64,000 nt of DNA from Pseudomonas psychrophila (GCF_001043005.1 NZ_JYKZ01000001.1:372001-436000), one strand, 5' to 3'; positions 8,056 to 18,495 are shown, counted from the first letter of the stretch. The notes: generated from the sequence alone by a model not told the origin. Translations and numbers: made by a program.

Positions 8056-8783
8056 TTAAATCGTGAGCACTAGATCAGATACAAATCCCGTATCTTCAAC
8101 CGGGTAGCCACGCGGGTTGGATGCATGTGGGATACCGTCAATAGATTTTTTATACCCGACATGCGTGTGACCGTGAACCCACAGGTCAATATCGAACAGA
8201 GTAAAATCCTTCCAATCGTTGACATAAGCAGCGGCCAGATACCCCATCTCATACTCAATCCCTAGGGCACACTCAGGTGATGGCGCATGGTGCGTTACGA
8301 CAACAGTCTTCCCGTGGTGTTTAGTGGACAATTGCGAGAGTAACCACCGCTTCGCAAATTCCGACCTGCTCAGGATTTCAATTGGCTTTACACGCCAATA
8401 CTGACCTCCAGTTCTGATCTGCCGATAGTCATTCATGGATCCTCGGGTGCTTTGAAGCGCAGCAGTCACGTCTCCAGTTGAACTGAAATCAGTCCAGCCG
8501 GTTGTACCCAGAAACCTCACTCCATCGATGATCACTTGATCGTTCTCTAGAACGTGAACATGCGGGAGCGCCTTCTCGCGCATTCTTTGAAGTGTGCGAT
8601 CAAGATGACCTTTGTAGTACTCGTGATTTCCGGCGACGTAAACCACGGGGCAGTGGAAGGCTTTGTTCGCCCATTCCACCCCCTGGCTAATTGATTGATG
8701 TCCCCAGCCGACACGACAACATCCGCATCAGGCGATAAATCCTGGAACTCAAGGTGGAGGTCTGACAGCAAATGAATTTTCAA
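8056..8783 (-). pseudogene. Calcineurin-like metallophosphoesterase, frameshifted
   Basis: All five metallophosphoesterase blocks are present but in two frames. The first frame starts MKIHLLSDLHLEF (D-x-H) with AGDIN; the second carries GNHEYY, THHAPS and GHTHVGY. Homology crosses from one frame to the other at a run of five C on the + strand (8679-8683): adding one base would join LARG to VEWANKAF and restore a protein of about 242 residues, a normal length. The break is therefore a one-base loss in a homopolymer, either a real mutation or a sequencing error. It is the first gene of the leftward cluster; such enzymes cleave phosphodiesters using two metal ions, with substrate unknown here. 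Confidence 0.85.
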
Positions 8784-8826
8784 AATCCCCTACCATAAAA
8801 TGCCCATCCATACTGTCAATTAATGA

Positions 8827-8841
8827 CTAATGTTTTATTAG
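8827..8841. promoter_or_regulatory. Palindrome upstream of the leftward cluster, possible operator
   Basis: CTAAT-GTTTT-ATTAG is a perfect 5-bp inverted repeat about 45 bases upstream of the metallophosphoesterase start, inside the divergent gap shared with the XRE-like regulator (8784-9086). Its position suits an operator, but no promoter boxes were assigned and it could be chance in AT-rich sequence. I see nothing else in this gap. Confidence 0.3.
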
Positions 8842-9086
8842 AGTTACCGAACGCGCTGGAGTGAAAATGTGTCACTTAAAAATTTGCAGTTGGAAATTCA
8901 GATTGTGGTGGCGAAATGATATATCAGCTCCGATCGCACCCAAGCCAAAGTGATCCGTCATTCTAAGCTTCCTGAGGATCTCCTACAGGATGTACAGGTA
9001 TGCGAAACAAGATCCCATTACTGGCATTATATTCCATGGCATGGGATTGCTCAATATGGCTTTATCCTCGCTTTTGAGGTTTCGCC

Positions 9087-9560
9087 ATGACAATGAGGGA
9101 ATCGCTGGCGGCAGTACTCCGACTAATTCGATCTGCTCGGGGCCTTTCGAAGGAAGATCTTCAAGGCCAGATTGACCCCAAGCATTTATACAATCTGGAG
9201 AACGCCAAGACCGGCATAACTCTCGATATGCTAAATACGACCTCCTCAGCATTGAATGTCGATCCGTTGGCTCTCCTCGTGGTCGCGTCATGTTTTGAAA
9301 AAAATCTGACTCACGATGAATTTCTACAAGGGCTCCGCGTAGAGATAAAAGGTCTCATCGACTTGGGAGTCGTCAAGGGACTGTCCGAGCAATTCGTTGA
9401 TGGTTCACTCGTACCCAGCAAGGCGGGCCCACCGTCATCTCCCAAAAAAATAGAAGCTGTGCTTCATTGCCAGGCACAGGGAATGACGCAGAAAGAAACG
9501 TCCGACGCGCTTGGTATTCCGACTTCGACAGTCAACCGAATATGGCGAAGGCTGAAATAG
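9087..9560 (+). CDS. XRE-like helix-turn-helix transcriptional regulator
   Basis: A protein of 157 residues. Residues 5-70 form a Cro/C1-type HTH (VLRLIRSARGLSKEDLQGQI, then NLENAKTGITLDMLNTTSSA). A middle helical part follows, and the C-terminal 40 residues form a second HTH resembling resolvase or sigma-like domains (CQAQGMTQKETSDALGIPTS, ending TVNRIWRRLK). Two DNA-binding heads suggest a regulator that bridges sites. GAGG at 9076-9079 supports the ATG at 9087. The gene diverges from the leftward cluster and may control it through the palindrome in the shared gap; this is inference. Confidence 0.75.
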   Translation: MTMRESLAAVLRLIRSARGLSKEDLQGQIDPKHLYNLENAKTGITLDMLNTTSSALNVDPLALLVVASCFEKNLTHDEFLQGLRVEIKGLIDLGVVKGLSEQFVDGSLVPSKAGPPSSPKKIEAVLHCQAQGMTQKETSDALGIPTSTVNRIWRRLK

Positions 9561-10096
9561 GCAGGATCGAAAGCCCTTCATGTACATGTGGCAGATCCTT
9601 CGTTTTCTACCGAAGCTGAACGTCAGGACTGATCTGCAAAAGGTCTGTGGCAATACAGCCTCTGCCCCATCTCGCGTCAGTTTCAACCGAATCAACCGAT
9701 GCGACTTTCCTAGCCTGAATAACGCTCAAGCTCTCAACCTACTCATTAGGATGGCAGGCTTTCGTATTTGGCTTGTGGGTAGTCTTGGGCACGAGTGGGC
9801 GTTAGGGCCTTTAGATGACTATCGGGCTGAAGCAAAAAGCGGATCAGCGCAGGCGGTCGTCGATGGGCACGATAAAACAAAAACGTAAACGTGGTAGGGG
9901 CCCGTATTTACTGGGCTCCGAGGGGCATGAGGGTAGGACTTGGGTGCTACTAGCGGAAGAAACCGGCGTTTTGGGTTTACGTTTGATTTTTTATGACAAA
10001 GCGAGAATACTGGGTTTACTTTTTGAAAAAAACCAATACTATAATGGTATAAAGCAGCAACCTTCCGAATCCAGAAACCCTGATATATAGGGATTT
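9561..10096. other. Island end without a convincing gene; repeated 10-bp motif
   Basis: No reading frame here has both a ribosome site and recognisable protein sequence. The stretch becomes AT-rich towards tmk. The 10-mer GTTTACGTTT occurs at 9975-9984 and, beyond this stretch, at 10147-10156, and its inverse at 9881-9890; shorter GTTTAC copies lie at 10014 and 10153. Such clustering next to an island junction is what recombinase or accessory-factor sites look like. Confidence 0.5.
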
Positions 10097-10486
<390 letters not shown>

Positions 10487-11581
10487 TTAATCAGTGTCTT
10501 TCGGGCCTTGCGGCTCGGCCGGGGGACTCGCCGGCTCAGCAGCAGGGGACGGCGCGGGGCTCGAACGGTAATCGGCCCGGCGCTTGATCTGGAACTCGCG
10601 CACCGCATTGTTATGCGCATCCAGATCGTCGGAAAACGTGTGGCTACCATCGCCCTTGGCCACAAAGTACAGGCTTGTCCCACTGACCGGGTGCAAGGCG
10701 GCGTTAATCGCTTCACGCCCGACCATGGCTATGGGCGTTGGCGGCAAGCCAGGAATCGTATAGGTGTTGTATGGCGTGGGTTCACGCAAATGGGCCCGTG
10801 TCAGCTTGCCGTTGTAGCGTTCGCCCAGACCATAGATCACCGTAGGATCGGTTTGCAGCGGCATGCCGATTTTCATCCTGCGCACGAAAACCCCGGCAAT
10901 TTGCCCACGCTCCTGTGGCACACCGGTTTCTTTCTCTACCAGTGAGGCCATTATCAGCGCCTGATAAGGCGTGGCATAAGGCACGCTTGGATCACGCTGC
11001 TCCCACTCTTGGGCGAGCACTTTCTCGAGACGGTCGTAGGCCTTTTCCAGCAGTTGGGCATCGGTCATGCCGCGCACAAAGCGATAGGTGTCCGGGAAGA
11101 ATCGACCCTCCGGGAATTCGCCTGCATGCCCAAGCTTGGCCATGACTTCGCTATCGCTCAGGCCATCGAGGGTCTGTTCGATTTTTTCGTGCTTGGCCAA
11201 AGCGCTGCGCACCTGACGAAAGTTCCAGCCTTCAACCAGGGTAAGGCTGTATTGCACCACTTCGCCGCGCTGCCACAGACCGATAAGGTCGTGGGCGGTC
11301 ATGCCCGGAGTCATGCGGTATTCGCCGCTGTGCAAGGGCTGACCCTCAAGGTTGAAGCGCCAGTACAAGCGCAGCCAGAACGCGTCACGCAGCGTGTCGT
11401 CGGCTTCCAGACGATTGAACGTACCGGTCGGCGTTGCCCCGGCCGGTACATCGAGCAGTTGTTCCTGCGTCAGGTTGAGCGGTTGGTCGAGCGCCGAATT
11501 GAGCTTCCAGGCGCTAGCGCCCAGCAGCAAGCCCGCCAGCACCAGACCCGTCTCCAGCAGCACCAAGAATTTACGTTTCAC
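10487..11581 (-). CDS. mltG: Endolytic murein transglycosylase MltG
   Basis: An inner-membrane protein of 364 residues that cuts nascent peptidoglycan strands and sets glycan length. One N-terminal transmembrane helix (residues about 5-25, FLVLLETGLVLAGLLLGA) anchors the YceG domain in the periplasm. The catalytic Glu lies in ASLVEKETGV, followed by QTDPTVIYGLG and PYNTYTIPGLPPTPI. The C-terminus is a Pro/Ala-rich tail. It starts at a GTG 4 bases after pabC ends and is followed 12 bases on by tmk. The pabC-mltG-tmk order is conserved in gammaproteobacteria. Confidence 0.96.
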   Translation of the reverse strand: MKRKFLVLLETGLVLAGLLLGASAWKLNSALDQPLNLTQEQLLDVPAGATPTGTFNRLEADDTLRDAFWLRLYWRFNLEGQPLHSGEYRMTPGMTAHDLIGLWQRGEVVQYSLTLVEGWNFRQVRSALAKHEKIEQTLDGLSDSEVMAKLGHAGEFPEGRFFPDTYRFVRGMTDAQLLEKAYDRLEKVLAQEWEQRDPSVPYATPYQALIMASLVEKETGVPQERGQIAGVFVRRMKIGMPLQTDPTVIYGLGERYNGKLTRAHLREPTPYNTYTIPGLPPTPIAMVGREAINAALHPVSGTSLYFVAKGDGSHTFSDDLDAHNNAVREFQIKRRADYRSSPAPSPAAEPASPPAEPQGPKDTD

Positions 11582-11584
11582 GAA

Positions 11585-12406
11585 TCAAACATCCAATAGG
11601 GTGCGAGCAATGCCTTGCAGTTTACGGGTGAGTGGCCCCACCGGCCAGCTCAGGTCTGCAAATGCGCGCACGGGCCAAACGCCATACACGCTGTTACAGA
11701 GGAAGAGTTCATCGGCCTGTTGCAGCTGCGCCAGGCTGATGTCAGTGACATGACAAGGGATGGCCAGGCGCTCGGCCTCGGCCAGCAGAGCAGCGCGCAT
11801 TACGCCAGCCACGCCACAACGGTGCAGATCGGCGGTAATCAGAACCCCGTCACGCACCATGAACAGATTGCTGAAGACACCTTCAATCACTCGCCCCGAG
11901 GTGTCGCGCATCAAGCCCTCGGCGTAGGCCGGGTCTTGCCATTCGGATCGCGCAATGACCTGCTCGAGTCGATTGAGGTGCTTGAGCCCCGCCAACAGCG
12001 GCTGCTCAGCCAAACGGGTGGCGCAGTCAAACAGCGCTATACCCTGCTGCCCGTAGGCATCAGGGTAAGCCGCAGCCGGACTGGCTTGCAGGATTCTTCG
12101 AGGCTTAGCCTCGGGGGACGCGCCATAACCACGCAGGCTATCGCCACGGGTCAGGATGAGTTTGAGGACGCCCTCGCCCATCGCTTGCGCATAAGCCAGC
12201 AATTCGCTGCGGATCAATGCCTGATCCGCAACAATCGCCAGCCGGGAACAACCGAGCGCCAGACGCTGCATGTGCAGCTCCAGCAGCAATGGTGTGCCAA
12301 CCTTGACCGCGAGGGTCTCAAACAGACCATCGCCGTAGGCCAGCCCACGGTCTTTAAGCGACGCAAGTGCGTTCGCCGGCTGACCATCGACCCAGCTTTG
12401 CATCAC
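11585..12406 (-). CDS. pabC: Aminodeoxychorismate lyase PabC
   Basis: A class IV PLP enzyme of 273 residues that releases pyruvate from 4-amino-4-deoxychorismate to give p-aminobenzoate for folate. Motifs include [14 protein letters not shown] near the N-terminus, [13 protein letters not shown] with the PLP-binding Lys, and [10 protein letters not shown] with the phosphate-binding turn. It overlaps the end of fabF by 4 bases (ATGA), showing translational coupling inside the fatty acid operon. Confidence 0.96.
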   Translation of the reverse strand: MMQSWVDGQPANALASLKDRGLAYGDGLFETLAVKVGTPLLLELHMQRLALGCSRLAIVADQALIRSELLAYAQAMGEGVLKLILTRGDSLRGYGASPEAKPRRILQASPAAAYPDAYGQQGIALFDCATRLAEQPLLAGLKHLNRLEQVIARSEWQDPAYAEGLMRDTSGRVIEGVFSNLFMVRDGVLITADLHRCGVAGVMRAALLAEAERLAIPCHVTDISLAQLQQADELFLCNSVYGVWPVRAFADLSWPVGPLTRKLQGIARTLLDV

Positions 12407-13647
12407 TCGGCGTACCGACGGAACACCAACGAGCCGTTAGTGCCACCAAAGCCGAATGAGTTGGACAACACCACATCGATCGGCATTTCGCGCGCGGTGT
12501 GCGGCACGAAGTCCAGATCACAGCCTTCGTCAGGCTCGTCGAGGTTGATGGTCGGCGGTGCAATCTGGCTGTTGATGGCCAGCACGCTGAAAATCGCCTC
12601 GACCGCACCCGCCGCACCCAAGAGGTGACCGGTCATGGACTTGGTGGAACTCACCGCCAGATTGTAGGCGTGATCACCAAACACCGACTTGATCGCCGAC
12701 ACTTCTGCCAGGTCACCGGCAGGCGTCGAAGTACCATGGGCGTTGATATATTGCACTTGATCAGCGTTCAGCTGAGCGTCACGCAGGGCATTGGTGATGC
12801 AGCGGGCAGCACCTGCACCATCGGCCGGAGGCGAGGTCATGTGGAAAGCGTCACCGCTCATCCCAAAACCGATCAGCTCGGCATAGATAGTCGCACCACG
12901 CGCCTTGGCATGCTCAAGCTCTTCGAGCACCAGCGCACCGGCACCGTCAGACAATACAAAACCATCACGGCCTTTGTCCCACGGACGGCTGGCACGGGTT
13001 GGATCGTCGTTGCGGGTCGACAGCGCGCGGGAGGCACCAAAACCACCCATGCCCAGGCCGCAGGCGGCCATTTCGGCACCGCCGGCAATCATTACGTCGG
13101 CTTCGCCGTAAGCAATGTTGCGCGCTGCCATGCCGATGCAATGCGTACCCGTGGTACAGGCAGTCGCAATGGCGTAGTTAGGCCCCTGTGTACCCAGATG
13201 GATAGACAGAAAGCCGGAAATCATATTGATGATCGAACCGGGCACGAAAAACGGAGAAATCCGTCGCGGGCCTTGCTCGTGCAGGGTACGGCTGGTTTCT
13301 TCGATATTGGTCAAACCGCCAATACCCGACCCCATTGCCACACCGATGCGTTCACGATTGGCGTCGGTTACTTCAAGGCCGGAATTACGCACAGCCTGAA
13401 ACCCAGCTGCCAAACCGTATTGAATAAACAGGTCAAGTTTTCGGGCTTCTTTGACGGAGAGGTAATCCTCAACGTTAAAGCCCTGTACCGAGCCGCCAAA
13501 ACGGGTGGAATAGGCAGAAAGATCCGTGTGTTCGATCAGACCAATGCCACTTCGGCCTGCCAGAATGCCTTGCCAAGTGCTCGGAACATCCGCACCCAGT
13601 GGCGACAACATCCCCATACCGGTGACTACGACGCGTCTACGCGACAC
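12403..13647 (-). CDS. fabF: Beta-ketoacyl-ACP synthase II FabF
   Basis: Condenses malonyl-ACP with acyl-ACP during fatty acid elongation. The 414-residue protein has the family length and the Cys-His-His triad: C164 in TACTTG, then His in NAHGTST and His in [11 protein letters not shown], plus the C-terminal NSFGFGGTN. The GTG at 13647 ([13 protein letters not shown]) has AAAGGAGAG upstream; the open frame to 13686 runs through the leader. It lies downstream of acpP, separated by a hairpin terminator that probably only attenuates, since fabF and the genes after it share the strand. Confidence 0.96.
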   Translation of the reverse strand: MSRRRVVVTGMGMLSPLGADVPSTWQGILAGRSGIGLIEHTDLSAYSTRFGGSVQGFNVEDYLSVKEARKLDLFIQYGLAAGFQAVRNSGLEVTDANRERIGVAMGSGIGGLTNIEETSRTLHEQGPRRISPFFVPGSIINMISGFLSIHLGTQGPNYAIATACTTGTHCIGMAARNIAYGEADVMIAGGAEMAACGLGMGGFGASRALSTRNDDPTRASRPWDKGRDGFVLSDGAGALVLEELEHAKARGATIYAELIGFGMSGDAFHMTSPPADGAGAARCITNALRDAQLNADQVQYINAHGTSTPAGDLAEVSAIKSVFGDHAYNLAVSSTKSMTGHLLGAAGAVEAIFSVLAINSQIAPPTINLDEPDEGCDLDFVPHTAREMPIDVVLSNSFGFGGTNGSLVFRRYAE

Positions 13648-13694
13648 AGCACTCTCCTTTATTCTATTGACGACACTTTGCTTCACGCCTAAAG

Positions 13695-13730
13695 AAAAAA
13701 CCGCACGCCAGAGCGGCAGTGCGGTTTTTC
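13695..13730 (-). terminator. Hairpin terminator between acpP and fabF
   Basis: CCGCAC and GTGCGG arms flank GCCAGAGCGGCA, with an A-run before and a T-run after, so it can act in both directions. Downstream of acpP it would stop most transcripts, giving more acpP than fabF mRNA. Confidence 0.8.
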
Positions 13731-13758
13731 CATGACAGCGAGCAACGATTACAAACTA

Positions 13759-13995
13759 TTACGCCTGGTGGCTAGTAACGTAATCGATAGCGGCTTGTAC
13801 AGTAGTGATCTTTTCAGCTTCTTCGTCAGGAATCTCAGTCTCGAATTCCTCTTCCAGAGCCATCACAAGCTCAACGGTGTCAAGGGAGTCGGCACCCAGG
13901 TCTTCAACGAAGGAAGCGGCATTGGTCACTTCTTCTTCTTTAACGCCCAGTTGCTCGGCAACGATTTTCTTGACGCGCTCTTCGATGGTGCTCAT
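13759..13995 (-). CDS. acpP: Acyl carrier protein
   Basis: A small acidic protein of 78 residues that carries growing acyl chains on phosphopantetheine. S37 in [14 protein letters not shown] is the attachment residue. The N-terminus [19 protein letters not shown] and the acidic helix II ([20 protein letters not shown]) are standard. The 190-base gap to fabG upstream probably holds its own promoter; the fabG and fabF flanks are the usual order. Confidence 0.98.
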   Translation of the reverse strand: MSTIEERVKKIVAEQLGVKEEEVTNAASFVEDLGADSLDTVELVMALEEEFETEIPDEEAEKITTVQAAIDYVTSHQA

Positions 13996-14186
13996 ACCTT
14001 GTTTTCACTCCTAATGGACAAATTCAGGCAGCTGGCCAGTGGGCAAGTGTATCGAAAGCCTTTTCAGTTTTTCAACTGAAAGCTTTGCACTCACACCTCA
14101 ACAACCGGCTGCCTATAAATAGATTGCAGCTTTATAACGGATTTTAGACAGCTCGTATGACATTTTTTTGAAGCAATCCGTCACAT

Positions 14187-14930
14187 TTAACTCATGTACA
14201 TCCCGCCGTTGACCGGGATTGTAGCCCCAGTCACGTAGGCTGCACCGTCGGATGCCAGGAAAGCGACCACGTTTGCGATCTCTTGAGCCTGGCCCAAACG
14301 GCCCAGCGGAATCTGCGCCTGCAAGGCTTCGCGCTGTGCTTGCGGCAATTCACGGGTCATATCGGTATCGATAAAGCCCGGAGCTACCGAGTTGACAGTG
14401 ATCGAGCGCGAGCCCACTTCACGTGCCAGCGCACGACCGAAACCTTCAAGCCCTGCCTTGGCGGCGGCGTAGTTTACTTGGCCTGCGTTGCCCATGGCAC
14501 CCACAACAGAGCCAATATTGATAATTCGCCCCCAACGGGCCTTGGTCATGCCGCGCAAAACCCCCTTGGACAGGCGATACAGACTGTTCAGGTTGGTATC
14601 GATGACATCATGCCATTCGTCATCTTTCATGCGCATCATCAGGTTATCGCGGGTGATACCGGCATTATTGACCAGAATCGCCGGCGCGCCGAACTGCTCC
14701 TGAATGCTCGCCAGCACTGCAGCAACGGATTCGCTGCTGGTGACATTGAGCTCCATACCAGTGCCCTGAACACCGTTTTCTTTCAGGGTGGCAGCAATAC
14801 GCTCGGCACCGGCTGCCGAAGTCGCGGTACCGATGACAACGGCGCCCTGACGACCCAACTCCAATGCGATAGCCTGGCCAATGCCACGGCTTGCGCCTGT
14901 TACCAGTGCAACTTTACCTTGCAAGCTCAT
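14187..14930 (-). CDS. fabG: 3-oxoacyl-ACP reductase FabG
   Basis: NADPH-dependent SDR of 247 residues that reduces 3-ketoacyl-ACP. The cofactor motif is TGASRGIG (residues 11-18), NNAG is at 88-91, and the catalytic residues are S141, Y154 and K158 (YAAAK). The start at 14930 (MSLQGKVALVTG) is the family start; the frame is open to 14981 but overlaps fabD. It follows fabD by 16 bases. Confidence 0.97.
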   Translation of the reverse strand: MSLQGKVALVTGASRGIGQAIALELGRQGAVVIGTATSAAGAERIAATLKENGVQGTGMELNVTSSESVAAVLASIQEQFGAPAILVNNAGITRDNLMMRMKDDEWHDVIDTNLNSLYRLSKGVLRGMTKARWGRIINIGSVVGAMGNAGQVNYAAAKAGLEGFGRALAREVGSRSITVNSVAPGFIDTDMTRELPQAQREALQAQIPLGRLGQAQEIANVVAFLASDGAAYVTGATIPVNGGMYMS

Positions 14931-14946
14931 GCAGGCTTCTCCTGAT

Positions 14947-15885
14947 TCAGACCAGAGCCAATCGCGCAGCGGCGAAGGCATCCGGGGTATTCAAATTGTG
15001 AGTCGTTACGCCTTCAGCGCAACGCTTGCTGATGCCTACCAGAACTTTACCCGGGCCGCATTCAACCAGATCAACCGGACCACCGGCTGCAAGAGCCTGT
15101 ACCGACTCAACCCAGCGCACAGGCTTGTACAACTGCTCGAGCAAGTCACGCTTGAGGGTTGGCAAGTCAGTGGCAACGGCGGCACTGACGTTCTGCACCA
15201 GCGCAATGGTCGGCATTTTCCAGTCGATTGCTTCGATGGACTCGGCAAAACGCTCAGCGGCAGGACGCATCAGCTCGCAGTGCGAGGGCACGCTTACCGG
15301 CAACGGCAGTGCACGCTTGGCGCCTTTAGCCTTGCACAGCTCCATGGCGCGCTCGACAGCCGCCTTGGCGCCCGCAATAACAACCTGGCCCGGCGAGTTG
15401 AAGTTAACTGCACTGACCACTTCACCTTGTGCTGCTTCTGCACAGGCCGCCAGCACGTCAGCATCTTCCAGCCCCAGGATTGCCGCCATGGCACCTTGGC
15501 CAGCCGGCACGGCTTCTTGCATCAGTTGACCGCGACGCTCAACCAGCTTGACCGCCTCAGCCAATGTCAGGCACTCGGCAGCAACCAATGCGCTGTATTC
15601 GCCCAGGCTGTGGCCTGCAACAAAGTCAGGACGCTTGCCGCCTTCGGCCAGCCACAGACGCCACAGGGCAATCGAGGCAGCCAGAATGGCAGGCTGGGTA
15701 ATGTCGGTCTGATTCAGCTTCTCTGCAGGACCTTCCTGGATCAGTGCCCACAGGTCGTAACCCAGAGCATCAGAAGCTTCTTTAAATGTTTCCAGGACCA
15801 GCGGATGTTCCGCGCCCAGCTCGGCCAACATGCCGAGGGACTGCGAACCCTGCCCTGGAAAGACAAATGCGAGGGATGTAGACAT
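14947..15885 (-). CDS. fabD: Malonyl-CoA:ACP transacylase FabD
   Basis: Transfers malonyl groups from CoA to ACP to feed fatty acid synthesis. The 312-residue protein starts MSTSLAFVFPGQGSQ, has the nucleophile S93 in GHSLGEYSAL, the oxyanion QPAILAAS segment and the catalytic His in VSVPSHCELM. It lies 126 bases downstream of plsX and 16 bases upstream of fabG in the same operon. Confidence 0.97.
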   Translation of the reverse strand: MSTSLAFVFPGQGSQSLGMLAELGAEHPLVLETFKEASDALGYDLWALIQEGPAEKLNQTDITQPAILAASIALWRLWLAEGGKRPDFVAGHSLGEYSALVAAECLTLAEAVKLVERRGQLMQEAVPAGQGAMAAILGLEDADVLAACAEAAQGEVVSAVNFNSPGQVVIAGAKAAVERAMELCKAKGAKRALPLPVSVPSHCELMRPAAERFAESIEAIDWKMPTIALVQNVSAAVATDLPTLKRDLLEQLYKPVRWVESVQALAAGGPVDLVECGPGKVLVGISKRCAEGVTTHNLNTPDAFAAARLALV

Positions 15886-16011
15886 GTAACAAGCCCCTAA
15901 TGATCTTGTCGTCGGAGAATTGACGCCCTACCGTAGTGGACGCAAGAAACTGACAGTTGGATGGCTGATTGGACTGAGCGGTCACATTTTAGTATCCGCC
16001 CGGTAAAACGC

Positions 16012-17022
16012 CTACGGCAACAACCCGTCAAGGCGCCCATACAAACGCTTTGGCAGGTCTTCATGGATTTCAATCAGTGCGCGCTCTATCGCACTCTGAA
16101 AGCCCTGAGCACCTGCCGAACCGTGGCTCTTGATCACAATCCCCTGCAACCCGAGAAAGCTCGCGCCATTATGACGCGCGGGCGCCAGATCAGCCTGCAG
16201 GCGCCGCATCAACGGCAACGCCAGCACCCCGACACAGCGACTGAACAGGGTACGCCGGAACACCGCTTCAAGCCGACTTGAAATCATGGTCGCAAGCCCT
16301 TCACTGGACTTGAGCATGATATTGCCGACAAACCCGTCACACACCACCACGTCCGCCTCACCCCGGTACACGCCATCGCCCTCGACAAAGCCGATGTAAT
16401 GCAGCCCGGGCGCCGCTTGCAATAACGCGGCGGCCTCCTTGACCTGCTGATTGCCCTTGACGTCTTCGGTGCCGATGTTGAGCAAGGCAACCCGCGGACG
16501 AAGAACACCCAGCGCCTGCGCCGCCACCGACCCCATCACTGCAAACTGAAACAACTGCCCGGCCGTGCAATCGACATTCGCGCCCAAGTCCAGCAACTGA
16601 CAGTAGCCAGTCTGGGTCGGAACCGCCGCCACCATGGCCGGACGGTCGATCCCCGGCAAGGTCTTGAGCACATGCCGGGACAACGCCATCAGTGCACCGG
16701 TATTGCCGGAACTCACGCAGGCTTGCACCTTGCCATCACGGAGCAACTCCAGTGCCACACGCATGGACGAATCCGATTTGCTGCGCAAGGCATGGGAAGG
16801 CCGCTCATTCATGGCAATCACTTCTGAAGCAGGAGTAATCGTCAGGCGCGAGCGATCCACAGCCGAATGGCCAGCGATCAAGGTTTCAAGTACGGAAGGT
16901 TGACCGACGAGGGTCAGGTGTAACGAGGGGGTAGCAGATAGGCAGGCAATACAAGCCTGAACAATGCTGCGGGGACCGAAGTCCCCGCCCATTGCGTCGA
17001 TCGCGATGACCTGAGCGGACAA
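16012..17022 (-). CDS. plsX: Phosphate acyltransferase PlsX
   Basis: Makes acyl-phosphate from acyl-ACP, the first step of phospholipid synthesis with PlsY. The 336-residue protein begins [17 protein letters not shown] and has [21 protein letters not shown] and [20 protein letters not shown], all family hallmarks. It starts 4 bases after rpmF; the rpmF-plsX-fab order links ribosome and membrane synthesis and is conserved. Confidence 0.97.
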   Translation of the reverse strand: MSAQVIAIDAMGGDFGPRSIVQACIACLSATPSLHLTLVGQPSVLETLIAGHSAVDRSRLTITPASEVIAMNERPSHALRSKSDSSMRVALELLRDGKVQACVSSGNTGALMALSRHVLKTLPGIDRPAMVAAVPTQTGYCQLLDLGANVDCTAGQLFQFAVMGSVAAQALGVLRPRVALLNIGTEDVKGNQQVKEAAALLQAAPGLHYIGFVEGDGVYRGEADVVVCDGFVGNIMLKSSEGLATMISSRLEAVFRRTLFSRCVGVLALPLMRRLQADLAPARHNGASFLGLQGIVIKSHGSAGAQGFQSAIERALIEIHEDLPKRLYGRLDGLLP

Positions 17023-17026
17023 GTGA

Positions 17027-17209
17027 TTACTCGTCAGCGCCCTTGTCGATCACTTTACGACCACGGTATACGCCTTCTGGCGATACGTGGTGACGCAGGT
17101 GAATTTCACCGGTGGTTTTTTCTACGGACAGAGTGCTAGCCGAAAGAGCATCGTGCGAACGACGCATGTCACGGGCAGAGCGGGATTTTTTGTTCTGCTG
17201 AACAGCCAT
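17027..17209 (-). CDS. rpmF: 50S ribosomal protein L32
   Basis: A basic 60-residue protein beginning [20 protein letters not shown], the L32 N-terminus, followed by the [17 protein letters not shown] segment. The zinc Cys pairs of some L32 proteins are absent, as is usual in gammaproteobacteria. It sits between yceD (13 bases) and plsX (4 bases) in one operon. Confidence 0.97.
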   Translation of the reverse strand: MAVQQNKKSRSARDMRRSHDALSASTLSVEKTTGEIHLRHHVSPEGVYRGRKVIDKGADE

Positions 17210-17222
17210 AATTAATTAACTC

Positions 17223-17750
17223 CTAAACGTTTGGGTCACGCTTTAACTGCGCCAATACACTGAACGGGTTGGACCGCGTTACCTCGTCCTCGCCTGGTTC
17301 GGGCTCATCGAGACCCGCCGGCTGCTGGCATTCTTCCGGATGATGAGCAGGCACAATGGGCAAGGCAAGCAAAAGCTCTTCCTCGATCAGTGACTGCAGA
17401 TCCAATGGATCTTCGCCCAGTTCCAGCACGTCATAACCTTTCGGTAACGACTGGGTATTTGCACCCTCCTTCACCACAGCATAACTGCACTCGCTGTGAA
17501 TCGGCAGGGTGACCAGCTCAAGACAACGCTGGCAAACCATTTTGACCTCAACGTCGATGGAGCTGTGTATTACCACAGATCTTCGCTCGTCTCGCTCAAA
17601 AACAAATTTAGCCTGGACCGTACCGACATTGTCGGAAAGCGGGTCGCAGAGTCTCTCCAAATCAGCCAGCAGCACTTCACCTTGAAGGGTAGTGCCACGA
17701 TCAGCTAATTTGCGCGGGTCAACGTGAGGTGGAATCGGGTCATTCAACAT
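17223..17750 (-). CDS. yceD: YceD family protein (DUF177)
   Basis: A 175-residue protein encoded upstream of rpmF, as in most bacteria. The MVCQRCLELVTLPI segment and the acidic C-terminal part with GEDPLDLQSLIEEELLLALP are the family marks. YceD/DUF177 proteins are linked with 23S rRNA maturation in plants and E. coli; the exact step is unclear. It diverges from maf, with about 105 bases between their starts for both promoters. Confidence 0.93.
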   Translation of the reverse strand: MLNDPIPPHVDPRKLADRGTTLQGEVLLADLERLCDPLSDNVGTVQAKFVFERDERRSVVIHSSIDVEVKMVCQRCLELVTLPIHSECSYAVVKEGANTQSLPKGYDVLELGEDPLDLQSLIEEELLLALPIVPAHHPEECQQPAGLDEPEPGEDEVTRSNPFSVLAQLKRDPNV

Positions 17751-17855
17751 AGGCGCAGCATTCTAGGGACGACCCCCTCACCTGTCAAAGGAAATTGTGC
17801 CTGTGCGACATCCCGTACGCCCGTTAGAATCGCCAACCACCTACAGGAGCCGCGC

Positions 17856-18434
17856 ATGCTACCTTTATTACTTGCTTCAAGCTCGGTTTACCGCCGCGAT
17901 TTACTGACTCGCCTGCGCCTGCCTTTCAGTTGCAGCTCGCCCGATATCGACGAAAGCCACCGCCCGGGCGAGACCGCCGTCGAACTGGTCAAACGCCTGT
18001 CCCTGGAGAAAGCGCGAGCACTGGCCCACAGCCACCCAAACCATCTGATTATCGGCTCTGATCAGGTCGCCGTACTCGACGGACGAATCATCGGCAAACC
18101 CCACACCCACGATAAGGCCCACCAACAGCTGATGAGTGCCAGCGGTGCCAGTGTGAGCTTCCTGACCGGCCTGACCCTGCTCAACAGCCAGACCGGGCAC
18201 TACCAGGTCGACTGCATCCCCTTTACCGTACACATGCGCCCCCTAAAGACAGAGCAGATCGAACGCTACCTGCTCGCCGAGCAGCCCTACGACTGCGCTG
18301 GCAGCTTTAAAGCCGAAGGCCTTGGCGTGAGCCTGTTTCAGCGCACAGAAGGCGATGACGCCACCAGCCTGGTCGGGCTGCCGCTAATACGCCTTGTGGA
18401 CATGCTGCTCGCCGAAGGTGTCGACATTCCTTGA
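17856..18434 (+). CDS. maf: Maf/YceF nucleotide pyrophosphatase
   Basis: A 192-residue house-cleaning enzyme that hydrolyses modified NTPs such as m7GTP. The N-terminus MLPLLLASSSVYRRDLL gives the nucleotide-binding loop, IIGSDQVAVLDG holds the catalytic Asp, and YDCAGSFKAEGLG matches the YceF subfamily. CAGGAG sits about 7 bases before the ATG at 17856; the longer frame from 17724 overlaps the divergent yceD. It converges on sppA across a hairpin. Confidence 0.94.
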   Translation: MLPLLLASSSVYRRDLLTRLRLPFSCSSPDIDESHRPGETAVELVKRLSLEKARALAHSHPNHLIIGSDQVAVLDGRIIGKPHTHDKAHQQLMSASGASVSFLTGLTLLNSQTGHYQVDCIPFTVHMRPLKTEQIERYLLAEQPYDCAGSFKAEGLGVSLFQRTEGDDATSLVGLPLIRLVDMLLAEGVDIP

Positions 18435-18439
18435 GGCGT

Positions 18440-18467
18440 AAAAAAACCGGCATTTTCATGCCGGTTT
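18440..18467 (-). terminator. Terminator between maf and sppA
   Basis: CCGGCAT-TTTC-ATGCCGG stem. Read leftward it is followed by a long T-run, so it mainly terminates sppA; rightward the T-run is short. Confidence 0.75.
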
Positions 18468-18495
18468 CCAATGCTCTCACTGAAGCACAAGACAA

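Noticed and set aside
9580..10090. Frames of 91-102 codons at the island end
   Set aside because: Basic low-complexity translations, no ribosome site, and they overlap the repeat motifs.
12499..13692. A 397-codon frame antisense to fabF
   Set aside because: Shadow of a GC-rich conserved gene; no protein family resemblance.
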